Shown piece after piece: positions 1 through 4,794 of a stretch of 7,094 bases of DNA. The first letter of the stretch is position 1. Each line of letters begins with the position of its first letter. The DNA comes from Thioalkalivibrio sp. (GTDB taxonomy: Bacteria > Pseudomonadota > Gammaproteobacteria > Ectothiorhodospirales > Ectothiorhodospiraceae), in contig PULL01000053.1 in assembly GCA_003550945.1 (NCBI GenBank), forward strand, positions 1-7,094. Direction: 5' to 3'. The position numbers were made by a program, and so were the translations under genes. A model generated the notes under the pieces. The model ran no database searches, was not told where the DNA came from, and worked only from the letters and a program-made list of their open reading frames with translations.

Positions 1-1083
1 GTCGCTCACGCCCAGCGACTGCGCGGTGGCGTTGGTCAGCATCATCAACCCGCGGACACCGGTGGGGGACACGGCTCCAGGATCCCAGAGCGACTCCTGG
101 TAGCTCACCGCTGCCAGAAAGCGCCAGTCCAGGCGATGTTTCAGCGCGATCTCCTCGAACAGAGGGCGCAGGGTATCGAGGCGTTCCTGTACCAGTCGGG
201 TGAAGCTGATCACGTCGACGAGATCGTGTACCTGGAGGTGTCCGAAATGGCGATCGAACAGCAGTTCGAACTCGCGCCCCGCCCGCAGATCGTCCAGGTA
301 TCCCTGCGCGGCATCGATCAGGCTGCGGTCGCGACCGGACGGGAACAGCCAGACGACCGGGGTGCTTGCATCCAGTTCCAGGCTTGCGCGCAGGTCTGTG
401 TGTACGCGACGCAACCGCGACAGCTCAATGGAGGTGAGCACTGCGAACTCGATGGTGCCTGCGCGCAAGGCGGCGACGAGGTCCGGTCCGTCGGCGTACT
501 GGATGAGTTCCACTTCGGCTACGCGACCGGTCTGTTCCTGAGCCACCGTCAGAGCCTCGGGCAGGGCCAGGATGGAGGTTACGCCGATGCGCGCGCCTCG
601 CTGCAACAGTTCATCGAGGTTGCGCACGGCGCGGCCGTTCCCGTGCCAGTGCACCAGATGCTTCTGGATCGGAAGGACTTCCGGCCCGACCTCGAGCCCG
701 GGATCAAACGTCGGCGCGGTGAGCAGACCAGCGGCGAGATCCACTCTGCGTGTCCGCAGCAGACGGTAGGCTTCCTGAGGCCCGGATACCCGGTGAACCT
801 GCAGGCGGGCACCAAGCCGTTCCGCGAGTCCGTTCAGCAGCACCAGCTCGAAGTGCTCCGAGCCATTGCCGAGATCCGTGAACGTGTGGTCATGCGGATG
901 GCTGACCAGCGCCACGTGCAGTTCCTGCTTGAACAGCGCGAGGTTCAGTGCCGAGGGAGTGTATTGCCAGGCCCAGAGCAGGATCACGGCCAGCAGCAGC
1001 GCGAACACGCCGATCTCGATCCGACGTGCCAGTGTGCTCTTCGGTCGCAGTGGTCTGGGCAAATGCATGAGGCCATTGATCAT
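1..1083 (-). CDS. mltF: Membrane-bound lytic murein transglycosylase F, 3'-truncated by the window edge
   Basis: MltF cleaves the MurNAc-GlcNAc bond of peptidoglycan, leaving 1,6-anhydro-MurNAc ends, from the periplasmic side of the envelope. The visible 361 codons show a basic N-terminus (RPLRPKSTLARR), a hydrophobic anchor at about residues 24-39 (IGVFALLLAVILLWAW), then an extracellular-solute-binding-like domain at about 50-290. The beginning of the SLT lysozyme-like domain follows at about 305. The family signature SYQESLWDP followed by SPTGVRGLMMLT is clear, with the predicted catalytic Glu at residue 330. No lipobox Cys is seen, as in E. coli MltF. E. coli MltF is about 518 residues, so roughly 150 C-terminal residues lie outside. 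The start is uncertain: ATG 1083 has AGAGG only 2 nt upstream, and ATG 1068 has no ribosome site. The frame stays open upstream, with a GTG at 1134. The gene lies 92 bp downstream of phaB on the same strand and has no evident link to PHA metabolism. Confidence 0.9.
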   Translation of the reverse strand, partial: MINGLMHLPRPLRPKSTLARRIEIGVFALLLAVILLWAWQYTPSALNLALFKQELHVALVSHPHDHTFTDLGNGSEHFELVLLNGLAERLGARLQVHRVSGPQEAYRLLRTRRVDLAAGLLTAPTFDPGLEVGPEVLPIQKHLVHWHGNGRAVRNLDELLQRGARIGVTSILALPEALTVAQEQTGRVAEVELIQYADGPDLVAALRAGTIEFAVLTSIELSRLRRVHTDLRASLELDASTPVVWLFPSGRDRSLIDAAQGYLDDLRAGREFELLFDRHFGHLQVHDLVDVISFTRLVQERLDTLRPLFEEIALKHRLDWRFLAAVSYQESLWDPGAVSPTGVRGLMMLTNATAQSLGVSD

Positions 1084-1090
1084 AGCCTCT

Positions 1091-1132
1091 GCGCGGGAAA
1101 AACGCCGCGCAAGCCAACGCGCGTTCCCGCGC
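1091..1132 (-). terminator. Large imperfect hairpin between phaB and mltF, possible terminator
   Basis: A perfect 9-bp inverted repeat, GCGCGGGAA (1091-1099) and TTCCCGCGC (1124-1132), encloses a second stem (1103-1109 with 1118-1123, one bulged C, 8-nt loop). On the minus strand the inner stem can extend as AACGCGCG / CGC-G-GCGTT (1125-1101) and runs straight into TTTTT (1102-1098). That resembles an intrinsic terminator for phaB, with the outer arm as a competing longer fold. It ends 7 bp before the mltF ATG, so it could also sequester the mltF ribosome site. The function is inferred; only the base pairing is seen. Confidence 0.5.
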
Positions 1133-1175
1133 ACGCTCCGGCACCAGCGGCCGGGCGGCGCGGGATCCGCACCGC

Positions 1176-1919
1176 TCAGAAGCTCATGAACAGACCGCCG
1201 TTGACCTCGTAATTGGCGCCCGTGATGTAGGCCGCACGATCGTCACTCAGGATTCCGACCAGGTAGGCAACCTCGTCCGGCGTGCCCATGCGGGACATCG
1301 GAATCGTGGAGATGATCTGTTGCTTCACTTCCTCGGCGATGGCCTCGGTCATCTCCGTCGCAATGTAGCCGGGCGAGATGGTGTTCACGGTCACACCCTT
1401 GCGGGCGACTTCCTGCGCCAGCGCCATCGTGAATCCGTGAGCACCCGCTTTCGCGGCGGAGTAGTTGGTCTGGCCGAACTGGCCCCGCTGCCCGTTCACC
1501 GACGAGATGTTGATGATTCGGCCCCATCCACGCTCGGTCATGCCGTCAACGACCTGGCGTGTGACGTTGAACAGGCTGTCGAGGTTGGTGGTCATCACCG
1601 CCTTCCAATGGGAGGGTTCCATCTTCCGGAAGGTCTTGTCGCGCGTGATGCCCGCGCAGTTGATCAGTACGTCCACCGGGCCCACGCGGGCCTCGATGTC
1701 CTGGACCATCTTCTGCGATTCTTCGAACGACGAGACGTCGCCCGAAGCGATTTCGAACTCGTGGCCTTCGTCCGCATGCTTCTTCTGCCAGGCCTCCGCT
1801 TGCTCCTGCTCGGGCGGATAGTAGCCCGCGACGACCTTGAATCCCCGCGCCTGCAGCTCCATGCAGATTGCCGTCCCAATGCCTCCGATTCCCCCAGTGA
1901 CCAACGCTACACGTGCCAT
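1176..1919 (-). CDS. phaB: Acetoacetyl-CoA reductase (NADPH-dependent short-chain dehydrogenase)
   Basis: PhaB reduces acetoacetyl-CoA to (R)-3-hydroxybutyryl-CoA, the monomer used by PHA synthase, in the cytoplasm. The 247-residue protein is a classical short-chain dehydrogenase of the expected length (Cupriavidus PhaB is 246). It has a Rossmann cofactor loop TGGIGGIG at 8-15, NCAG at 87-90, and the catalytic tetrad Asn112, Ser140, Tyr153 and Lys157 within SSVNGQRGQ and YSAAK. GQRGQFGQTNYSAAKAG is characteristic of PhaB rather than FabG. It also has the C-terminal NGG followed by a short tail (LFMSF). GGAGG lies 4 nt before the ATG, with a CTGGAGGATGC leader. It is the last pha gene on the minus strand, behind the phasin and its terminator. 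No separate promoter is evident, so expression probably depends on read-through. Confidence 0.96.
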   Translation of the reverse strand: MARVALVTGGIGGIGTAICMELQARGFKVVAGYYPPEQEQAEAWQKKHADEGHEFEIASGDVSSFEESQKMVQDIEARVGPVDVLINCAGITRDKTFRKMEPSHWKAVMTTNLDSLFNVTRQVVDGMTERGWGRIINISSVNGQRGQFGQTNYSAAKAGAHGFTMALAQEVARKGVTVNTISPGYIATEMTEAIAEEVKQQIISTIPMSRMGTPDEVAYLVGILSDDRAAYITGANYEVNGGLFMSF

Positions 1920-1952
1920 GCATCCTCCAGTGTTTCGGGCCCTCCAAATGCC

Positions 1953-1976
1953 AAAAGGGGGCGACCAGCGCCCCCC
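1953..1976 (-). terminator. Intrinsic terminator downstream of the phasin gene
   Basis: On the minus strand GGGGGCG, a 5-nt loop CTGGT, and CGCCCCC are followed directly by TTTT. The stem is 7 bp, all G-C, at 1957-1963 and 1969-1975, with the T-run at 1956-1953. It lies 27 bp after the phasin stop and 34 bp before the phaB start. It should end most phasin transcripts and reduce transcription into phaB. Confidence 0.85.
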
Positions 1977-2002
1977 TCAGTGGCTCAGGGCCGGTTAATG
2001 GT

Positions 2003-2392
2003 TCAGGCAGCAGCCTTGGCCGCGGCCTTCTTGAAGGTCTCGCCTGCCGCCTGCACGTTCTTGCTGGCGACCTGCATCTGCTGGTCCATCACGTCGGCGG
2101 CGGAATCGCGGGCCTCGGTCATCACCTCGACGGCCGAACGATAGCTCTTCAGCCACTCCTGGCCGTAGTCCTGAGCCAGCTTCGCCTGGCCGGACACCAG
2201 TTCCTGGTAGCCCTTGGCCTTGGTCATGACTTCCATGCCCTTGGCGTTGGCTTCCAACATGGTGTTGGACAGATCGAGCTGCTGCTGGAACAGGCGCTCG
2301 CCGGCGCGCATGTTGATTTCACCCAGCTTGCGCAGGGCCTCAAAGCCGCCCTGAACCATTTCATTATAGGCGTCGAACATTTGGTTTTGCAT
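2003..2392 (-). CDS. phaP: Phasin family PHA granule-associated protein
   Basis: Phasins are small amphipathic proteins that cover the PHA granule surface and control granule number and size. This one has 129 residues and is almost entirely predicted helix. It starts MQNQMFDAYNEMVQGGFEALRKLGEIN, with regularly spaced hydrophobic residues, and has the phasin-like stretch LVSGQAKLAQDYGQEW at about 65-80. It ends in an Ala/Lys tail (FKKAAAKAAA). There is no signal peptide or membrane segment. AGGAG sits 8 nt before the ATG, which fixes the start. The gene has its own promoter with a PhaR-type operator upstream and a strong terminator downstream, so it is probably a highly expressed single-gene transcript. 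Phasins diverge widely, so the family assignment rests on helical character, length and position in the cluster as much as on sequence. Confidence 0.9.
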   Translation of the reverse strand: MQNQMFDAYNEMVQGGFEALRKLGEINMRAGERLFQQQLDLSNTMLEANAKGMEVMTKAKGYQELVSGQAKLAQDYGQEWLKSYRSAVEVMTEARDSAADVMDQQMQVASKNVQAAGETFKKAAAKAAA

Positions 2393-2430
2393 GATGATTT
2401 CTCCTGGCTAATGCCACCGCCCGGGATTGG

Positions 2431-2462
2431 TGCAGTGCAGCATTGTTGCATTGCAGCATAGG
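2431..2462. promoter_or_regulatory. Tandem TGCA-N-TGCA operator, probable PhaR-binding site
   Basis: Two adjacent 16-bp direct units, TGCAGTGCAGCATTGT (2431-2446) and TGCATTGCAGCATAGG (2447-2462), match at 13 of 16 positions. Each opens with TGCA-N-TGCA, a short dyad. PhaR proteins of other proteobacteria are known to bind TGC/GCA-rich sites upstream of phasin genes. The repeats cover the -10 element and the predicted transcription start. PhaR binding is inferred from this match and from phaR being the adjacent gene. Confidence 0.75.
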
Positions 2463-2483
2463 TTGTCCGCAGGGGGATGTCAA
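2455..2483 (-). promoter_or_regulatory. Sigma-70-type promoter of the phasin gene
   Basis: On the minus strand a perfect -35 TTGACA (2483-2478) is followed by a 17-nt spacer and TATGCT (2460-2455, 4 of 6 matches to TATAAT). Transcription should start near 2448, giving a leader of about 55 nt. The -10 lies inside the second TGCA-rich operator unit, which suits repression by blocking RNA polymerase. Confidence 0.75.
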
Positions 2484-2560
2484 GGGCCTGCGCCGAAGCC
2501 AGCAGGAACCCGGTGGGTGTCAAGAGGGAACAGGCCGGTACCAAACGGTGCGGGCCGGCG

Positions 2561-2589
2561 GGGTGAGGCGCTCACCCGGGCGCGGCCCG
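2561..2589. other. Tandem GC-rich hairpins downstream of phaR
   Basis: Two abutting perfect inverted repeats follow the phaR stop: GGGTGAG-GCG-CTCACCC (2561-2577) and CGGGC-GCG-GCCCG (2577-2589), sharing one base. Neither is followed by a T-run on the minus strand. They may slow polymerase or protect the phaR 3' end, but they are not a canonical intrinsic terminator. Confidence 0.4.
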
Positions 2590-2608
2590 AGGAGCACACG
2601 GACGGATG

Positions 2609-3088
2609 CTACTTGCGGCGGGCGCGGGATGGAGAACTGGAAGACAGGCTGGCCGTCCGGAAGAAGCTGTCCTGCATTTCCCGCCAGAGTTCGATGTTGC
2701 GCTGGGTCAGCTCGGCCCAGGTATGCAGGGCCTCGCCGGGCAGCAGCTGATCCAGTTGCGACTGCATCTGTTCCTGCTGTTGGGCATAGAGCTTCAGGGT
2801 CTGGTCCAGGAAGCTCGAAAACGCGTCCTGCACCGATTCATCGTAAAAGCGGATGAAACGGGTGAGTACCTCGGTGGTGAACATCGGGTTGCCGCTGGCT
2901 TCCTGCTCGGTGATGATCTGAATCAGGATGCCCCGGGTGATGTCATCGCCGCTTTGGGTATCCACCACCCTGATCTCCACCCCGTCACGCACCAGCTTCT
3001 GCACGTCGTTCAGGGTGATGTAGCGGCTTTCCTCGGTATCGTACAGGCGCCGGTTCGGATATTTCTTGATCAGCCTTTGCTCGCTCAC
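2609..3088 (-). CDS. phaR: PHA synthesis repressor PhaR
   Basis: PhaR is a cytoplasmic transcriptional repressor that also binds PHA. It represses phasin and related genes and is released when granules form. The 159-residue protein opens with the hallmark RLIKKYPNRRLYDT at residues 5-18, then SRYITLNDV. This is the PHB/PHA accumulation regulator DNA-binding domain (about 5-65), followed by a helical Gln-rich accumulation domain (about 65-145) and a Ser/Arg/Lys tail (SSSSPSRARRK). Length and order fit the family. The start is GTG at 3088 with AGGGG 7 nt upstream; no in-frame ATG gives a better N-terminus. It lies between phaA and the phasin, its probable target. The AT-rich stretch TAAAAT...TTAATAAT just upstream may be its promoter, and TGCATT at 3107-3112 could be a half-operator. 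It is unrelated to the Bacillus synthase subunit also called PhaR. Confidence 0.95.
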   Translation of the reverse strand: MSEQRLIKKYPNRRLYDTEESRYITLNDVQKLVRDGVEIRVVDTQSGDDITRGILIQIITEQEASGNPMFTTEVLTRFIRFYDESVQDAFSSFLDQTLKLYAQQQEQMQSQLDQLLPGEALHTWAELTQRNIELWREMQDSFFRTASLSSSSPSRARRK

Positions 3089-3223
3089 GGCAATGCCCCT
3101 TGCCCCTGCATTATTAACAGGATTTTACATGATCCGGGACGGCGCTGCCGGGATCTTTCAGGGTCGCGCGGCGCCGGTTCGGCACGCGGCGGAGTATCTC
3201 TGGAGTGCGCAGGCCTCACCGCT

Positions 3224-3248
3224 GCCGCGGAAGCCCGCTTCTGCCGGC
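3224..3248. repeat. Imperfect hairpin beside the REP-like palindrome
   Basis: GCCGCGGAAGC (3224-3234) pairs with GCTTCTGCCGGC (3237-3248) through 11 pairs, including one G-T, with a single bulged C. It ends 1 bp before the perfect palindrome at 3250. The short word TGGAGTGCG occurs on either side (3201-3209 and 3251-3259). The gap 3089-3346 has no credible gene; these structures and the phaR leader are all I see in it. Confidence 0.45.
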
Positions 3249-3249
3249 A

Positions 3250-3281
3250 ATGGAGTGCGGGAGCAGGCTCCCGCACTCCAT
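3250..3281. repeat. Perfect 15-bp palindrome, REP-like extragenic element
   Basis: ATGGAGTGCGGGAGC (3250-3264) and its exact reverse complement (3267-3281) are separated by AG. The core GCGGGAGC-N2-GCTCCCGC resembles the stems of repetitive extragenic palindromes in gammaproteobacteria. It lies between the phaA stop and the phaR start. It has no T-run on either side, so an intrinsic terminator is unlikely. mRNA 3'-end stabilisation for phaA, or a dispersed repeat, is more plausible. Confidence 0.65.
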
Positions 3282-3346
3282 GACGCTCGCGCAGCCATCG
3301 GGAAGAAACGACGCGGCGCCTCTGCCGGATGCCGGCGACAGGGTGG

Positions 3347-4534
3347 TCAGTCGACCAGTTCCAGTGCCATCGCCACGCCCTGTCCGCCGCCGATGCACAG
3401 GGTCGCGAGGCCGCGTTTCGCGCTGCGACGGCGCATCCCGTGCAGCAGCGTGACCAGCACGCGTGCGCCGGATGCACCGATCGGGTGTCCGATTGCAATC
3501 GCGCCGCCGCTGACGTTCACCTTCGACGGATCCCAGCCGATGTCCTTGTTCACCGAGATCGCCTGAGCCGCGAAGGCCTCGTTGGATTCGACCAGGTCGA
3601 GGTCGTCGTGCGTCCAGCCCGCTTTCTCCAGGCAGGCACGAGTGGCCGGAATCGGGCCCGTGCCCATGATCGACGGGTCGACGCCCGCGGCGGAGAACGC
3701 GACGATCCGCGCGATCGGCTTCAGACCCAGTTCCCGGGCCTTGCTCGCGGTCATCACCACGACGGCAGCGGCGCCGTCGTTGATGCCGGAGGCGTTACCT
3801 GCAGTGACGGTTCCGTCCTTGGAGAAGGCCGGGCGGAGTTTGCCGAGCGCTTCCGCTGTGGTGCCGGCGCGCGGAAACTCGTCGGTGTCGAAGATCTTCG
3901 GGTCGCCCTTGCGCTGCGGAATCTCGACCGGAACGATTTCGTCCTTGAACACGCCGTCGCGGATCGCGGCCTCGGCGCGCTGTTGCGACTGCGCGGCAAA
4001 TGCGTCCTGCTCTTCCCGGCTGATCGAGTATTCCCGGGCAATGTTCTCCGCCGTGTTGCCCATGTGCACGTCGGTGATTGCACACCAGAGCCCGTCGTTG
4101 ATCATGGTGTCCTTCATCGCCCACTCGCCCATTTTCACGCCCGAGCGCGACCGGGGCAGCGCGTGCGGCGCCAGGCTCATGCTTTCCTGCCCGCCCGCGA
4201 CGACGATCTGCGCATCGCCACACCGGACCGACTGCCAGGCGAGGTGCACCGCCTTGAGCCCGGAACCGCAGACCTTGTTGATCGTCATCGCCGGCACGGT
4301 GTGCGGAATGCCGGCCTCCAGCGACGCCTGTCGGGCCGGGTTCATGCCGACGGCGCCGGTCAATACCTGCCCGAGGATCACTTCATCGACCTGCTCGGGC
4401 GCGACACCAGAGCGTTCCAGAAGAGCGCGTATCACGGTCGCGCCAAGCTTGCTCGCGGGAATGCCTCCGAGCGAGCCCATCAGGGTTCCGACGGCCGTGC
4501 GGGCCGCTCCGACGATTACGACGTCTTCACTCAT
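3347..4534 (-). CDS. phaA: Acetyl-CoA acetyltransferase (beta-ketothiolase)
   Basis: PhaA condenses two acetyl-CoA into acetoacetyl-CoA, the first step of poly(3-hydroxybutyrate) synthesis, in the cytoplasm. The 395-residue protein has the standard thiolase length and all active-site residues. These are the acylated nucleophile Cys89 in NKVCGSGLKAV, His350 in AIGHPIGASGAR, and the proton-transfer Cys380 in TLCIGGGQG. The N-terminus EDVVIVGAARTAVG is typical of biosynthetic thiolases. The ribosome site is strong: GAGGTGA ends 3 nt before the ATG, with AGGAG slightly further upstream. The gene is divergent from phaE across a 260-bp promoter region. It is separated from phaR by 258 bp containing palindromes, so phaA is probably its own transcription unit. 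A function in fatty-acid breakdown is less likely given the neighbours. Confidence 0.97.
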   Translation of the reverse strand: MSEDVVIVGAARTAVGTLMGSLGGIPASKLGATVIRALLERSGVAPEQVDEVILGQVLTGAVGMNPARQASLEAGIPHTVPAMTINKVCGSGLKAVHLAWQSVRCGDAQIVVAGGQESMSLAPHALPRSRSGVKMGEWAMKDTMINDGLWCAITDVHMGNTAENIAREYSISREEQDAFAAQSQQRAEAAIRDGVFKDEIVPVEIPQRKGDPKIFDTDEFPRAGTTAEALGKLRPAFSKDGTVTAGNASGINDGAAAVVVMTASKARELGLKPIARIVAFSAAGVDPSIMGTGPIPATRACLEKAGWTHDDLDLVESNEAFAAQAISVNKDIGWDPSKVNVSGGAIAIGHPIGASGARVLVTLLHGMRRRSAKRGLATLCIGGGQGVAMALELVD

Positions 4535-4607
4535 GTATCACCTCTCCTCTGGGTGGCTGCCTTTCGCTGGCGATTTTGTTTTCGGTGCAACAGGTCGTGT
4601 ATGAAGG

Positions 4608-4638
4608 ATTATGGCACGCCTCGCCCTCCGCGCCTCAA
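4608..4638 (-). promoter_or_regulatory. Candidate promoter of phaA
   Basis: On the minus strand TGC-CATAAT (4616-4608) forms an extended -10 with 5 of 6 hexamer matches. A weak -35, TTGAGG, lies at 4638-4633 with a long 19-nt spacer. Transcription would start near 4601, leaving a leader of about 65 nt. That leader contains TGCAACA on the plus strand (4586-4592), possibly a degenerate half of the PhaR-type motif. Confidence 0.5.
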
Positions 4639-4699
4639 CCGAACCTGCGGGTTGTCCGGTAAGGTGTGGGTGCGGGGCACCAGGGCCGCTGCGCAATGG

Positions 4700-4708
4700 T
4701 GCAGTGCA
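4700..4708. promoter_or_regulatory. TGCA-N-TGCA site upstream of phaE, probable PhaR operator
   Basis: TGCAGTGCA is identical to the first phasin operator unit, and the identity extends to 11 bp (GGTGCAGTGCA, 4698-4708 and 2429-2439). It falls in the -35/spacer region of the candidate phaE promoter, about 90 bp before the phaE start. This suggests that PhaR also controls synthase expression. There is only one unit here against two at the phasin gene, so binding may be weaker. Confidence 0.6.
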
Positions 4709-4717
4709 CAAATTCCG

Positions 4718-4726
4718 TGCTAGTAT
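4718..4726 (+). promoter_or_regulatory. Candidate extended -10 promoter of phaEC
   Basis: TGC-TAGTAT (4718-4726) has the TGn extension and 4 of 6 -10 matches. No good -35 lies 16-18 nt upstream, where the TGCAGTGCA site sits. A second possible -10, TACTAT, is at 4740-4745. The leader would be about 60 nt. Nothing else that I can identify as a gene or RNA is present between 4640 and 4790. Confidence 0.4.
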
Positions 4727-4794
4727 TTCGATCAGGTTCTACTATTGATCCTACACAGCAATCACGCCCTCGCGGCGACGACCAGGAGAAGATG

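Noticed and set aside
136..1212. Long plus-strand open frame of 358 codons opposite mltF
   Set aside because: It is the antisense shadow of mltF in GC-rich DNA. Its translation has no recognisable domain, while the minus-strand frame shows a membrane anchor and the SLT signature.
1320..2461. Plus-strand open frames across phaB and the phasin gene
   Set aside because: They lie opposite two well-supported genes and span the intrinsic terminator, with no family resemblance.
2427..3283. Plus-strand open frames opposite phaR and its flanks
   Set aside because: phaR has its complete diagnostic N-terminal domain on the minus strand. The overlapping plus frames are low-complexity and lack motifs.
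3324..3336. GCCGG-ATG-CCGGC hairpin after the phaA stop as a terminator
   Set aside because: The stem is only 5 bp and is not followed by a T-run on the minus strand, so it is too weak to call.
3329..4723. Plus-strand open frame of 464 codons opposite phaA
   Set aside because: It covers phaA, whose thiolase active-site residues are all intact. The antisense translation is Arg/Gly/Ala-rich without motifs, has no ribosome site, and runs through the phaA/phaE promoters.
4666..4794. A 42-43 residue N-terminal extension of PhaE
   Set aside because: It would start inside the promoter/operator region without a ribosome site. AGGAG at 4784-4788 and the typical PhaE N-terminus support ATG 4795 (or 4792).
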